Below are positions 36,501 to 46,097 of a stretch of DNA of 64,000 nucleotides, in pieces; the stretch's first letter is position 1; the number at the start of each line of letters is the position of its first letter. A program made the translations under genes and the position numbers. The notes under the pieces are model-generated. The model did no database searches. It was given only the letters and a program-made list of their open reading frames with translations, and was not told the origin of the DNA. Origin of the DNA: Larix kaempferi (Eukaryota; Streptophyta; Pinopsida; Pinales; Pinaceae); NCBI GenBank assembly GCA_027924585.1, contig BSBM01001067.1, forward strand, positions 7,276,501-7,340,500, written 5' to 3'.

Positions 36501-39500
36501 TCTCCGAATGGTTGTTTCTCACGTGCTTGACTTCAACACCTTGATCGCACCATTGAGATTCGTGCAGGGTATACATCCCTTCAGTTATTGGTCGAAGACC
36601 CCGGACTTCCCCTGACTCTATCACATTGGTGAGTTACTTTGGAACACCCAGTTATATGTTCCCATGGATATCCGAGTTGCGTTGGCGATTGTATTCGGAG
36701 GCCACTCACTCAGATGCTTCCTTGAGTACTCATTATAGATCTAGTCCAGAGTACCATTGAGGGTATGAATCCCCGTCATTATGATCTAACAGCTCATCAG
36801 TTCCTCTGGTACCACACTCAGCAACACTATTATTATTCCAGTGTATCAGTTCTTCAGCTCAGACATGGTCAGACCGGCAGTATGTCCAAGATTTGTGTCC
36901 CCTCTGGACCCTTATGATGTACACATTAGTTCTCCATGTATCTTTTAGGTCCCCTTTTTTGGGCCTCATTGTTATTATATATATCTTGATACGAGCATGG
37001 GAATGCCCACCTCATCCATATATTCAGATTATTCCTCATTCATTATTGAGGTCATGTATTTTCAGTTTTTGCAGTTTGTTCGGGACTGTTGTTCCGGGCT
37101 CTAGTTTGTTTCTTCTCTTCTCCACACCCCAGGAAAACCATAAAATACCTATTATGTCTATCGGCCATACAATGAGCTCATGCCCTCACACATCAGGGGG
37201 CAATCTGTTAACACCTAGAAAGTGCTCACATGACTCATTTGTCTATTTTTCCCACCATCTTTGCCTCCAAAACCTCTAAAAACCATTAAAAAGCCACCAA
37301 AAGGCCAAAAAAACCCCCTTTTCCCCCCAAAATAATTTAAATTTCCTCAAAAAAGATAGCAAAAACCCTCTAAAAAGGCTCTAAATTCTCAAAAATCAAA
37401 TAAAAGGGAATAAAAAATATAAAAAAAAGGAAAAAGAGGGAAAAATGAAGCAAAAACCCTAAAACAATTGACCTAAACCATATGGTTCCAAAAACCATGG
37501 GTCAACACTCCACCACTAAAAAACCTATAAATAGGTGATGGAGGCTCCCCATTTCATATCCACAATCTATCCTATCCTCACTTTGCCAAAATCACTCTTG
37601 AAACCCTAGCTCACCATTTGAGCTAACTTCCCATTTGAGTGCCCCTTTTGGCCCATTATCCAAACACCTTGGAGAAGGAGAAGGAACCCATTGGAGCACG
37701 GAAGCATCCCTACTGGACTACTGCAAGAGCTCCACCAACCTCAACATTTGAGGTAAATGTAATCTTGATCGTATCATAACACAAAAAGAAAATTTTCTCT
37801 TATATTGTCATTGTCTTTTATTTCTGTTAATGCACATGTTAGCTTAGATTTCATACTGTTTTACTGTTTTACTGAACTGCTACTAAGGAGGTCTTTCTCC
37901 TTAGTAGGTGCTCATTTGCACAAGCTACGATAGTTACTTACAAATTGTTCAATTAACCCTTGATACCTCAACATATTCTCACAACCCTTACTTAATCTAA
38001 TGCCAATCAAATGATCAGATGACTCTTCATCGTATGTTAGCACCTGTAAGAAAACATCCATGTACGATTTTATATTAATTAAGATATAAACATCACATGA
38101 AATATGAAATCTAAAGCAAACCACAAGTACTCACAAACTTTGCAATCAACCATTTTATGCCTTGTTGTCCCATCTTATGTGTTGAATGGGTACCATTTTC
38201 TTTTCTTTTTTGCAACAACAAAACAATTGAAAATTAATATTTTATGCAATAATTAAACTCTCCGCACATTTAAAATTAAGCAATGATTACATAGCACCTT
38301 TGATGCACATTGTTGTTGGGATGGCTCCCCGTGTGATGTGGTTTTGTTTATTTCTTTGACCATATCATGGTATACCTTTTTTGACATCCCTACAGGCATC
38401 TTTCAAATATCACGTCGTTCTTCCTTTGGTATTTTAGCAATCTTCCTGAGAAATGAAAAGCACAATGACAAAAATAGATTAATATTTATATGAAAATAAG
38501 CATAGCAAAAATATCAAGTAAATTCTTGGACTACTATATACATATCATAGAATTTTTATTTAGCAATAATACTTTTTAAATGATTCCTTTTTGTTATTGT
38601 ATGTTTTTTTCCATTGCAAGTCTCATCGCTCTTAGTGCCCACTGCTCCAGAAACGCTTCCTGTAGTTTACATATAACTTGATTCTCATAGTCATTGGATT
38701 GATTTTTGTATTGTAAATGGAAAGAATGTCTATACGTTCTTTCCGCTATACCCCTCAAAGTCTTATACATCCATTCCCCCCTTTCATTAACTTCCAGCAC
38801 CACTTTAGTTGAACTGATGACCAATTCATCATCATTTACATTCTTCTTAATTTTTGTCTTCTTAGGGTGTCCTATTTCCTTGTTGTATGTCCCTATAGAA
38901 CATTCAACAAATCCAAAATCCAAAGTTTGAAACATGTTAGCAATTATTGTTGAGAAGCATTGTTAGTAAGAAGTCAAACAAAAACCTCATGTTTATAACC
39001 TTTTGATCCACATAATTCCTGTTCCCAATAATTTATTAAATCTTTTTTGCTCTTCTTCACTCAAATTATGAACAATCTTATAGAGTTTCCATAAGTTTTT
39101 GCTCAGCATCACACATATAAACCAATATACATCATTTAAACATACATATAATTCAAATATATTAAATTTATATTAAAATTACATAAAACTTGCCATGTTC
39201 TTTGTTTCAGATGTGTTTCCGTCATTCCCTTCCCAGTGATTTTTATTCCAAGACCTTTTATCGACCATCTTTTATCAACAAATTCCCTACATAATAAAAC
39301 ACATAAATTATGAAATATTTTTTTACACACTAAGTAAATAATTTAACTTAAAAAAGTATTTGGTTCAATTGACGTGCACAATACAACAACCTAGCACTAG
39401 TGCACTTTTTATGCAATAGTGCACCAGTGCTCTTTTTGTGTAAGAATGCACCAGTGCATATGTTATATGGTGCACCGCAAAATATATTACCATTTTAAAA

Positions 39501-40140
39501 ATCGAATCTAAATGGTGCATATTTCATAGATAAAAGCATTGGTGCATATATCCCATAAGATGCACACCAATTAACTTGCAATATTTTTAAACATGCATCA
39601 ACAATGTGCCTGACATGAATAAACACACTGGTGTATCTATTCTGTGCAGTGCACACCGCAGACCGTGAAACTGTTTCTAAATTTTTTTTGACGGCGATAG
39701 TATAGATAGGTTAGCTTCGAATCACATCACGATCTCGAACCAAGAGCGATCCAAAGCCCCATATACTAATAAATATAACCAATAAATCTGTATATCCAAC
39801 AATTAAATCTTATTGTGAAAAAGAAAAAGAAATAAAAAACAAAAGGAAAGCAAGGAGAACCCTAGGGTTTGTAGTAGTGAAGTTAACTATGAAGGAATAA
39901 GAACACAAGGGTTTGCAACATTGAAGGTAACTCTTATATGCTCTATTTTCTTAAAAAATATAAAATTTATGCCATTTTTAAAATATATTGAGGGAAAACT
40001 TACCCAAAATGTCTTCAATGCAGAGTTGTTTGTGTCCACGGTGATCCCTTACAAAATTTCTCTTCAAATAAACCTCCCTCTCCAAACTATTATGTGGTAA
40101 ATATCTCTTGCATAAGTCTCTCCTCAAAATTTTGGGATAA
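27590..40140 (-). CDS. Spliced minus-strand gene of the CACTA element, function unknown, split by the Tat insertion
   Basis: A multi-exon gene read right to left. Strongest exon: 37942-38043, exactly 34 codons (VLTYDEESSDHLIGIRLSKG...), with acceptor CTTACAG and donor GTAAGT. The next is 27821-27927 (acceptor CTCACAG, donor GTATAC; KYGVDLTKYLLTHDMMNSF), then the last exon from 27736 (acceptor GCTTGTAG) ending SNNSGTISPEGDKEKKYG...SSDER near 27590. Upstream exons are probable around 38110-38220, 38300-38440 (PVGMSKKVYHDMVKEINK), 38594-38935 (RGIAERTYRHSF, LQEAFLEQWALRAMRLAMEKN), 39000-39110 and 39190-39290. A 5' UTR exon at 40004-40140 has donor GTAAGT. By position it is a candidate for the TNPA-like or second CACTA product, but I do not recognise a domain. 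Confidence 0.55.
28015..28019. repeat. Target-site duplication ATAGT, left copy
   Basis: ATAGT precedes the Tat LTR at 28020 and recurs at 37930-37934 directly after the other LTR. Removing the element and one copy restores an intron that begins GTAAGTAACTAT. Confidence 0.88.
28020..28772 (+). repeat. 5' LTR of the Tat-like element
   Basis: 753 bp, TGTTAACACCTA...CCCTAGCTACA. Highly similar to 37206-37929. Contains CCTATAAATAGGTG near 28336, a likely TATA box (TATAAATA), followed by the probable transcript start. Ends with the direct repeat AGCTAGGGTGAAAACCCTAGCTA. Confidence 0.92.
28775..28793 (+). other. Primer-binding site, Tat/Ogre type
   Basis: TTTGGCGACTCCACTATTGG follows the LTR after two bases. 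TTTGGCGACTCCACTGGGG-type sites, attributed to tRNA-Arg, characterise the Tat/Ogre group. The related LTR at 51933 is followed by TTTTTGGCGACTCCGCTGGC, supporting the assignment. Confidence 0.75.
28895..29285 (+). repeat. GC-rich minisatellite in the Tat leader, about 65-bp period
   Basis: CCCGCGATCCGACCGCAGG-like starts near 28956, 29020, 29074, 29140, 29205 and 29269, with CCAGACTGCGC and TTTTGGCC between them. It stands out in an otherwise AT-rich window and creates overlapping open frames on both strands that are not genes. Confidence 0.82.
29560..30110 (+). other. Conserved island in the Tat leader
   Basis: This non-coding stretch aligns with 53525-54060 at roughly 80% or better by eye (for example ACATTTGAGACATAG, CCTAGTATTTTTTG, GGCCTGAGTGGAAT and CCGGTGTCCCTCCCGGTAGG-like blocks), while the leader upstream of it is unalignable between the two elements. 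It carries a matching antisense frame of about 90 codons (29564-29836, minus). It may hold a packaging or translation signal. Confidence 0.6.
30361..31967 (+). pseudogene. Tat-like Gag, N-terminal and capsid region, with stops
   Basis: Opens at 30361 with a basic, Arg-rich start, then a long Thr/Pro-rich region, then a capsid-like segment: SDIPKFEGKVGEDPQNHIMSF, then LRLLQRTLTGSATKWYI, then FTSLASTFLQFFQLPVHYDTG and LLSCRQ. This is the retrotransposon gag pattern of the Tat group (P-K-F-x-G...DP-x-xH, TGxAxKWY). The first frame stops at 31377 (TGA) after HIHEWRRR. The same frame then continues as KLDDRIFLDWFLKSLLPVI, broken by more stops, up to a His/Pro-rich tail near 31965. Gag would form the particle. 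Confidence 0.85.
32049..32600 (+). pseudogene. Tat-like Gag C-terminus with a damaged zinc knuckle
   Basis: Gln/Asn/Pro-rich linker followed by RTNHPCSIYGVYGHYTHACPHL. This is a CCHC knuckle in which the second Cys is Tyr; the first Cys, His and last Cys remain. A knuckle of the same style with all four ligands lies downstream at about 34095-34140. The frame then runs as a Pro/Gln-rich tail until 32600. Confidence 0.75.
32640..33749 (+). pseudogene. Tat-like aspartic protease region
   Basis: Preceded by YNIVDDLAQSPATMSALKVL, a typical Tat spacer. The active-site stretch is HRSIIDEGASACVMS; DEGAS is usual for this group in place of D-S/T-G. After a TAG at 33150-33152 the same frame continues with VINTQIDYNLLLGRSYMYAM, AVASSIFRTIMFPHEGRVVKIDQ, the normal second half of Tat proteases (LLGR-S). 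It then continues as a Pro/Ser/Thr-rich tail to 33749. It would cleave Gag. No RT follows, which is the main oddity of this element. Confidence 0.82.
33750..34770 (+). pseudogene. Post-protease region with two knuckle-like motifs
   Basis: Where RT should start, the sequence instead encodes SLCDELGHATH-x-CPQLPTLQEHMQML (33930-34005; a knuckle missing its first Cys and with an internal stop) and then RTNHPCAICGIYGHYSHHCP (about 34085-34145), a complete C-x2-C-x4-H-x4-C knuckle. The second resembles the damaged knuckle at 32260-32310, including the RTNHPC lead. The region goes on to EIHPPPSSSSEDINTIYM and ends at 34427; a further frame, 34485-34763, is unrecognised. A duplicated Gag tail is the likely origin. 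Confidence 0.65.
34771..37185 (+). other. 2.4-kb non-coding 3' region of the Tat-like element
   Basis: No protein motifs. Internal duplications are visible: TTCAGTTTTCCG...GATGATGCTTGAGATCATTTCTCGCT at 35001 and 35156 (about 150-bp spacing), and a 104-bp pair at about 35768 and 35872 (AAAATTGAAAGCAACCACGAGCA and AAAATTGAAAGCAATCACGAGCA). Repeated TTTTTCGGGCC/TTTTCCGGACC plus ACGAAAAA motifs at 35473-35752 may form hairpins. Confidence 0.65.
37186..37205 (+). other. Polypurine tract region of the Tat-like element
   Basis: ATCAGGGGGCAATC lies directly before the 3' LTR, a plausible plus-strand primer. Confidence 0.55.
37206..37929 (+). repeat. 3' LTR of the Tat-like element, shortened at its end
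   Basis: 724 bp, similar to the 5' LTR but lacking 13 bp in the TTTTACTGTTT repeat near 37860 and 18 bp at the very end. The 5' LTR ends with two copies of AGCTA flanking the lost segment, so the end deletion looks like loss between short direct repeats. The terminal CA reads CG here. ATAGT follows at once. Confidence 0.88.
39390..39680. repeat. CACTA repeat cluster 2a
   Basis: GCACTAGTGCAC, GCACCAGTGCTC, GCACCAGTGCAT, GCACACCAATT and similar motifs, spaced 25-45 bp, lie in the upstream introns or 5' part of the minus-strand gene. Confidence 0.7.
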
Positions 40141-40175
40141 AAAGATTTAGGGATTAGGGTTTTCTTTTATTTATA
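40004..40175 (-). promoter_or_regulatory. TATA box, telo-box and 5' UTR exon of the minus-strand CACTA gene
   Basis: Minus-strand TATAAATA at 40168-40175, followed 6-14 bp downstream by AAACCCTAA (telo-box, 40154-40162), common just after the start site in plant genes. A likely 5' UTR exon then ends with GTAAGT (donor at 39998-40003). This gives the minus-strand gene a transcription start near 40140 and leaves cluster 2b upstream as its promoter region. Confidence 0.55.
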
Positions 40176-40264
40176 AGCTCACCGTATTAAAATTAATTTA
40201 CTGGTCTTTTTTCGATTTGATATTTTTGTCCATTGATGATAAATGCACGTAGGATTTTTTTTAA

Positions 40265-40725
40265 AGTCAGGATTACAGTGCACTAGTAAAAAATGAGTGC
40301 ATCGATGCCCTTTACTAACACAAGCACACTATATAAACAATAATACAAATGAAAATATGAATTTTTAAAATTCTAGATCAATATTTCGGTGCGTTAATCC
40401 AATAACAATGCATTGGTGCTTTACTTGATATAAGCATACTAGATAAACAACAAGACAAAATAATATATATATTTTCATAAGTTTTTGGTTGCGATACCGA
40501 TGCTCTAGTAAGATAAAGCACATTGGTGCCTTATGCTGATATAAGAGCACAGGTTACATAGCAAGATAAAAAATGGAAGTGAAAACTTCCGTAATTAATA
40601 CTTTGTGGAGGTTTCAACTGGTGCACATATAGATATGCGCACACCGGTGCACTTACCATGTTTAGGTACACTGGTGCATCTATTTAGAAAAGGGTGCACC
40701 GGTGACTTAAAAAATGTAAGATGTC
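40265..40725. repeat. CACTA repeat cluster 2b between divergent genes
   Basis: GTGCACTAG, GTGCATCGATGCCC, GCATTGGTGC, CACATTGGTGCC, CACACCGGTGCACTT and TGCACCGGTGAC occur at 20-70-bp intervals. The cluster lies between the minus-strand gene start and the plus-strand transposase gene, as a shared upstream region would. Confidence 0.72.
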
Positions 40726-40975
40726 TATTTTCCATTTTTTATTTTAAGAATATAGACAAGTATTGATTGTATTTTTGACTCAAATGTAGGGGCAAAAAGA
40801 GCGATAAATTAGATGGTCGATTCTTTAAATTCTAGCTCGTTCCATATCATTCCAAGTTCAAGTTCTTCGTTTCCATAAGCAATAAGTCCATATTTATTTA
40901 TTTTTTGATCACCTAATTGAATTTATGTTGTCTTTACATGTGCATTTGAATAATTGTGCATTGACTTTTGCAGGA

Positions 40976-42207
40976 TCCCGATTCAAAATCAAGTTGGGAT
41001 GCACATGATATTCCACCACTTCCAAAAAGTCACAAGGCCTTATCTGGAGAAACGTATCGCAGTCATATGGTAGATGAAAATGGAAGGCCAATTCACCTCA
41101 TCAACTGTAACATGCCATCATCTAGTAACCATCCTGGACCAATGGTACTTTAGCGTGAACTGGATCTCTTTTATGACTCTCCATTAGTTTATTTGTTCAA
41201 AATGTAAAGGTTTGAAGGTGAATTCTAGGTGTATCACAATATCCCACTATATTAATTACCAAATACCCAAAATTTACGGTCTAATACCCCCAACTACGGT
41301 CAATGATCCAATAGGTGAAATAGAAAAGACATGTAGGACCGCTTCCATATGCTCATTAGAATCCAAATCAACCATGTTTCATCCTAAATTGACCAACCCA
41401 TATCCTTCTATTAACTCAACCGAGAGTTCTAGTAAGCCAAGTTATGATATCACTACTTCCCAAAACATATCTACAAGGAGATCCAAAAATTTGTATGAGC
41501 TAAGAGCAAAAATGTCCTAGTATAGACAAACGTTAGTTCAATTGTTGGAGGATAGAGATGAATTCTCTCTTCTCATCCATTTGCAAAGTAAATACCAAAC
41601 TAGTTACAATCATGCTTTGTATGGAGCTTGGACGTCTTCCTTGCCTATGCCCGAAGTTGGGACCAAATTCTCCTATTGTTGTAACAATTACATGATCGCA
41701 AAGTCTAAAATATATGCTACAAATATTGAGTTGTTTATCCTTTCATAGGTGTTTGTGCCTCCCAAACAATTAGTAGAAATTATGTCATATTGTGGTCCTC
41801 TTTATAGTCGATTTGATTACTTGAATATTGTAAAATACAAACATAGCATTTCCATGTATAATATGTGCATGAATGGTTGTGATTTGGGAAACTTTAACAT
41901 GAGGAAGCTGTTATATATATATGGTCGTCCACGCACTCATGCGAACATTAAAGGGTTCATAAATATTTTTAGGTGCTTATTGTTTAGTAATTTTTCATTT
42001 GAGGAACACTCCAATGACAAATATTTCTTTATGAAAAATAAGGCATCTGTATTTGTTGTTGTGCATGAAATACATAGTTTGTCTCTTGGTGACAAGTTGT
42101 TAATAAACTATAACTTTCACAGACCACCAAATACTCATAAAAAACAACTTGCATTGGGGCTACCTTTAGACGTCCCCTTGGGGCATAAGAAAAATATCAT
42201 TGAGTAA
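40976..42207 (+). pseudogene. 5' exons of the plus-strand CACTA gene, unrecognised protein
   Basis: A candidate exon at about 40976-41144 follows acceptor TTTTGCAG and encodes SSWDAHDIPPLPKSHKAL...NHPGPM before a GTAC donor-like end. A second block, 41212-42207, stays in one frame apart from TAG at 41518-41520 and TAG at 41746-41748. The latter lies in TTTCATAG|GTG and may be an intron end rather than a stop. It includes LLEDRDEFSLLIHLQSKYQ and MNGCDLGNFNMRKLLYIYGR. I do not recognise the family. Position suggests the N-terminal or first product of the transposase transcript. Confidence 0.45.
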
Positions 42208-42223
42208 TTGTATTTTTGGATTT

Positions 42224-42356
42224 TCAATGGAATTGATGTTTTTTTTGTAAGTCAGTATCCACAGGGATTTGAACTAGTGACCTTCCATTTACAACTTCTC
42301 ATATCAATTACTCATTACCAATTGCTCTACCCACTGTGGGATCAATGGCATTAATG
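42224..42356 (-). mobile_element. 103-bp tRNA-headed SINE or tRNA retrocopy with 15-bp target duplications
   Basis: The minus strand from 42341 to 42239 has an A box TAGAGCAATTGG (42318-42329) and, 43 bp on, a B box GTTCAAATCC (42265-42274). CCACAG and CTGTGG can pair as an acceptor-like stem, and the sequence ends in eight A residues. The flanks are CATTAATGCCATTGA (42342-42356) and CATCAATTCCATTGA (42224-42238), matching at 13 of 15 positions, as for LINE-dependent insertion. I cannot assign an anticodon. It lies between coding blocks of the TNP2 gene, probably in an intron. Confidence 0.7.
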
Positions 42357-42589
42357 TTAATGTATTGCTTAGTTCCACATTTGTTTTATAAAGTGGTTGA
42401 TTGTATGTGTACTTTTGGAAAAAGAAACTCCATGCTTTGAATAAATGTTTGGTATAATGTTTCAACATACTAAATGCATCATGTTTACTAATATCATCGA
42501 TTTAATATACAATATTTTTGCAACGAAGATTTCGACAATGATCAACATGTCTACCATATACCATTGCACCCCAGTATGATGTCAACTCA

Positions 42590-44640
42590 AGAGAAGGCCA
42601 ATAAGCATGTAGAGGTCGAAGAGGAAGCATACAAAGCATGGTTGAACCAACCACCTATTGAATTCCCACTATGTCCCAAGTCACCAATTAAGAACATCTA
42701 TAATAACACTATTTTTTCATAGGTTGGGGATGAAAAAAATGATATAAATTTTGGTATGGATGATTTCTTATGGGATACCCATGCCATGGAGGGAATGCTG
42801 TTAAATGCATTCCAACAAGATGAGCTTGGGAATGATGCTAATTTTTTCGATGCCTTCTTCGAAATCCTGAAATATGCTTCCACCAACCCTTTCTTTGGGA
42901 ATGGATCAAGTTCCACACAAATGAGGACACCAATGTTGTTGTACAACTTGAAAGTAATGTATGGTATGTCGGATATGTGCTTCTAGGAACTACTAAGGTA
43001 ACAAACCATCAAGTCCCCATTAAATCATTGATGAAAAGAGATTTGTTGCATGGTTAATGACATTGTACATTCACATTTCCCACTAATTGCAGGTTACTCA
43101 AAGTAAAGGTGCTTCCAAGTGATAACATCTTCCCCAACAACTACGAAGAGGAAAAGCAACTGCTAAAAAATTTGGGTGTTGAGTACATATCATATCACGC
43201 TTGTCCAAATGGTTGTATTTTATATAGAGGAGAATACACTAACAAATACATATGCCATATATGTGGGCATGATATATACCAATTATAAAAAAAGGGTAAG
43301 GCACACGACCCTCCTTATAAGATATAGAGGCACATGCCTATAATCCCAAGGTTCAAAGGCTTTTTCGTTGCAAAGAATTAGCCATGTTGCAGGGGTGGCA
43401 TGCCTCACACAGAAGTGAGCCAGGAGTTATGTGGATTCCTGTAGATTCAATAACCATGAAGCATATAGAAGATACATGGCCTGTTAAAATTCATGGATGG
43501 AGTACAAAGCCTTTGATTAAGCATAGGCATGGATGAATTTAACGCGCATTCCCTTCAAAAACACCAATTATTTTGTTTGGCCAGTGATAGTGATCAATAA
43601 CAATATCCCTCCATGGTTTTTCGTGAAGAATAAACATCTTATATTGAATCTTATAGTTCCTGGTAGAAGACAAGTGAAGGATATGTATTTCTACCTCCAA
43701 CCATTGATCGATGAATTCAAGAAATTATGGGAAGGGATACATGTATACGATGTATCAAGACCCATATCGGTGGAGATTTCTTTTAAGCTGTATGGCATAT
43801 GTGCATACACCAAGCATTATTATCCAAGACAAGGAATTTCCTCTAGTAAGCATGTTGATTGGTTTTATTATATCCCATGACAAATTTAATTTGGTGCAAG
43901 CACCTTCTTTGGTGCTAACGTGTTCCGTATACAATAACTTCACGTGTCTTATAGAAAAAGGGTATCATGGATTTAAAAGTTGTGGGTCCCTTCAATAAAG
44001 GCTAGGTGGTCCAACCACCTACGAAAGATAGTGTACGATTGCTCAAGGGTGTTCCTCCCAGAATACCACCCTTATAGAAGAGAAACAAATTATTTCAATG
44101 ATAAACCCGAGAGGACCCCGAGATATGAAATAATGACACCGACACATTGGCGTAGGGCATATGACACATAGAGGAGAAGGAAATTGCATAATTGTTCGAT
44201 TCAAATGGGGAACCTATGTTCGATGATCCTGAATTTTTCGATGCCTATGTTGAGAAAATTCCCATTGGAATGAAAAGGAAATCTATGTTTTATGAGATTC
44301 CAAATTGGGAGCATCTTAATATTACCCACTTACTAGATCCCATGCATATATTAAAAAATGTTTCATCTTCTTTATGGAGGTACATATCATAAAAATAAAC
44401 TCGCACATTGGTTGTTAGGAAAGATCTTATTTTTTCAAATACCAAAAAGAAACATTGGCCAAGAAAAGAAAGTAGAGGATAGGCCAAAACCTCTTGGTAT
44501 TTTAAAGAAGGTGATGTCCCATGGATCTTTCTTTGGAAAAGAATGTTGTATCGAGTGTGAATGTGCCTTTATTTCAGTGGTACAATTTAATGCTACACTG
44601 TTATTGTTTATTAAAATTTTAATAAATATTTGTTAATTTA
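42590..44640 (+). pseudogene. TNP2-like CACTA transposase, broken
   Basis: Cuts and joins CACTA element ends. Visible in order: MLLYNLKVMYGMSDMCF (42930-42985; TNP2 usually has L-x-LYNLK), LLKVKVLPSDNIFPNNYEEEKQLLKNLGV then YHACPNGCILY (43090-43225), IPRFKGFF (about 43345), WPVIVINNNIPPWF (about 43580-43625), YLQPLIDEFKKLWEGI then YDVS (43690-43760), and KSMFYEIPNWEHLNITHLLDPMHILKNVSSSLW (44275-44385). Each matches its expected order in plant TNP2 proteins (HACPNDC, PLIDEL, YWxxLxLRHNLDVMHIEKNV). Several frameshifts and stops break the frame, so it is inactive. Later parts of the protein are not visible after 44640. Confidence 0.85.
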
Positions 44641-45400
44641 CTTGTCCATTTATTATTATAAATTTCATTTTAGGGATAAGATTAAAACTTATTATTGCAC
44701 TATTAAAAACAAGATATTTTTAAATTAACATTCAATGAAGATGCCACAGGGTTGGATAAAAATTCAATTATATATTTCAAGTTCATTTGAAATTTATCTT
44801 ATGGTTTACCCACTTGCACACATGAAGTTTTCTAAAACATATTTCGACCATCCATGTCTAGTGTAGTAACCTCATCTAGTGACCAATGTAAGTTTGCAGC
44901 TCCTTTGAAATACATTGAATTATAAGCAATAGAACTCAAATAATTGTGCATAAATCATTAGTTAATCATTTCAATATTTTGACAAAAATAGAACTCTTAT
45001 AAATTCAAAAGCCAAAAACCTATTGTAAGCAATATCTATGCACAAATATCTATCAATGCTACATAATAATTCCAACCATACCAATTTTTCTAATTGTTTT
45101 AGTACTAAACATTAATCAAATGAATTTATGGAATATTCATCGGGATTAAAAGAATTACCCAATAATTCATCAACATGAATGATATGAATAACATATGGAA
45201 ATGCATAATTTACAATTCAAACAACATCAACATCAACATGATATGAAATGGCATAATATAAAGACACTCGGGCATAATTTACAAATCAAACAACATCAAC
45301 GTGAACATGATATGAAAATGAATAGTATATACATATGAAGTGAAATATACATATAAAAAATCAATATAAATGTCAACTCATATCTCAAAAATGAAATACA
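44641..45400. other. AT-rich gap, nothing recognised
   Basis: No coding frame or repeat. It separates the plus-strand transposase from the converging minus-strand gene and probably holds their 3' ends. A loose 65-bp duplication (AACATCAACATCAACATGATATGAAA and AACATCAACGTGAACATGATATGAAA at 45222 and 45290) is present. Confidence 0.5.
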
Positions 45401-45596
45401 CTAGCTAGGTCTGCTACCAGATCCAGATTCATCAGCTCCATGTACATTAGAAAAGGTAGAGGGTACACCAGTACTCGTGTCATGTGAAAACACAACGAAT
45501 AGAAACTGATGTACATATCCATCTAGATTTATACCATTCGACGACATAAAATCCTGTAAATAGCCTAGTGCATCAATGGATGCTGCAGCTGGTGCA

Positions 45597-46097
45597 CTAG
45601 TGGATGTAGTAATTGGTGTAGGAGGGGGTGGTGGTTACTGGGCTTGTTGGAGGAGGGGATGGCGGTGGTGGGACTAATGGATCGGTGGATGGGGCATTAG
45701 TGTATGGTGGTGGGGATTCCAACAGAGGGGATGGTGGTGGTGGGACTAATGGATCAATGGATGGTGGTAGGGATGTTGAAGGAGGGGATGGCCGTGGTGG
45801 GACTAATGGATCGGTGGATGGAGAATTAGTGGATGGTGGTGGATATGTTAGAGAAGAGGATGGCGATGGTGGATAAGAGGTAGATGCATGTGTAGTGCTA
45901 GATGATCTAGCAACTATTGGATCATGAAATGGAAGAGGTGGTGGAGGATGTAGAGGAGAGTTGTCCTTGGAAGATGTATGTGGAATATGTGCCCTCAAGT
46001 CATTAATGAGCTTGAGGGAATTGACAATATGACACATAAATAACATCATATAGCAGTGAAGGGTGGAAAATATGGGAGATATCTTTGGCTCCTGCAA
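45597..46097 (-). CDS. Proline/serine-rich C-terminal part of the minus-strand CACTA cargo gene
   Basis: 167-codon frame. The first 45 residues are ordinary (SPIFSTLHCYMMLFMCHIVNSLKLINDLRAHIP), then a repeat of STDPLVPPPPSP units takes over, coded by a DNA tandem with 60-72-bp period (45640-45850; GGGACTAATGGATCGGTGGATGG). It stays open despite imperfect units. It probably belongs to the same gene as the exon at 56517-56930, with the copia element inserted between (inference). Such tails are low-complexity, and function cannot be read from them. Confidence 0.45.
   Translation of the reverse strand: MQEPKISPIFSTLHCYMMLFMCHIVNSLKLINDLRAHIPHTSSKDNSPLHPPPPLPFHDPIVARSSSTTHASTSYPPSPSSSLTYPPPSTNSPSTDPLVPPRPSPPSTSLPPSIDPLVPPPPSPLLESPPPYTNAPSTDPLVPPPPSPPPTSPVTTTPSYTNYYIH

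Larger units (their letters stand above)
28020..37929 (+). mobile_element. Tat/Ogre-like Ty3/gypsy element without RT or integrase
   Basis: 9,910 bp: 5' LTR, TGGCGACTCC-type primer site, 1.6-kb leader with a GC-rich minisatellite, gag with knuckle, protease, two further knuckle-like motifs, 2.4-kb non-coding 3' region, polypurine tract, 3' LTR. No RT, RNase H or integrase motif is visible on either strand. Bounded by ATAGT duplications. The coding part has several in-frame stops. It needs enzymes from a related autonomous element (inference). Insertion is inside an intron of the CACTA gene, 8-12 nt after its 5' splice site, in the opposite orientation to that gene. Confidence 0.9.
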
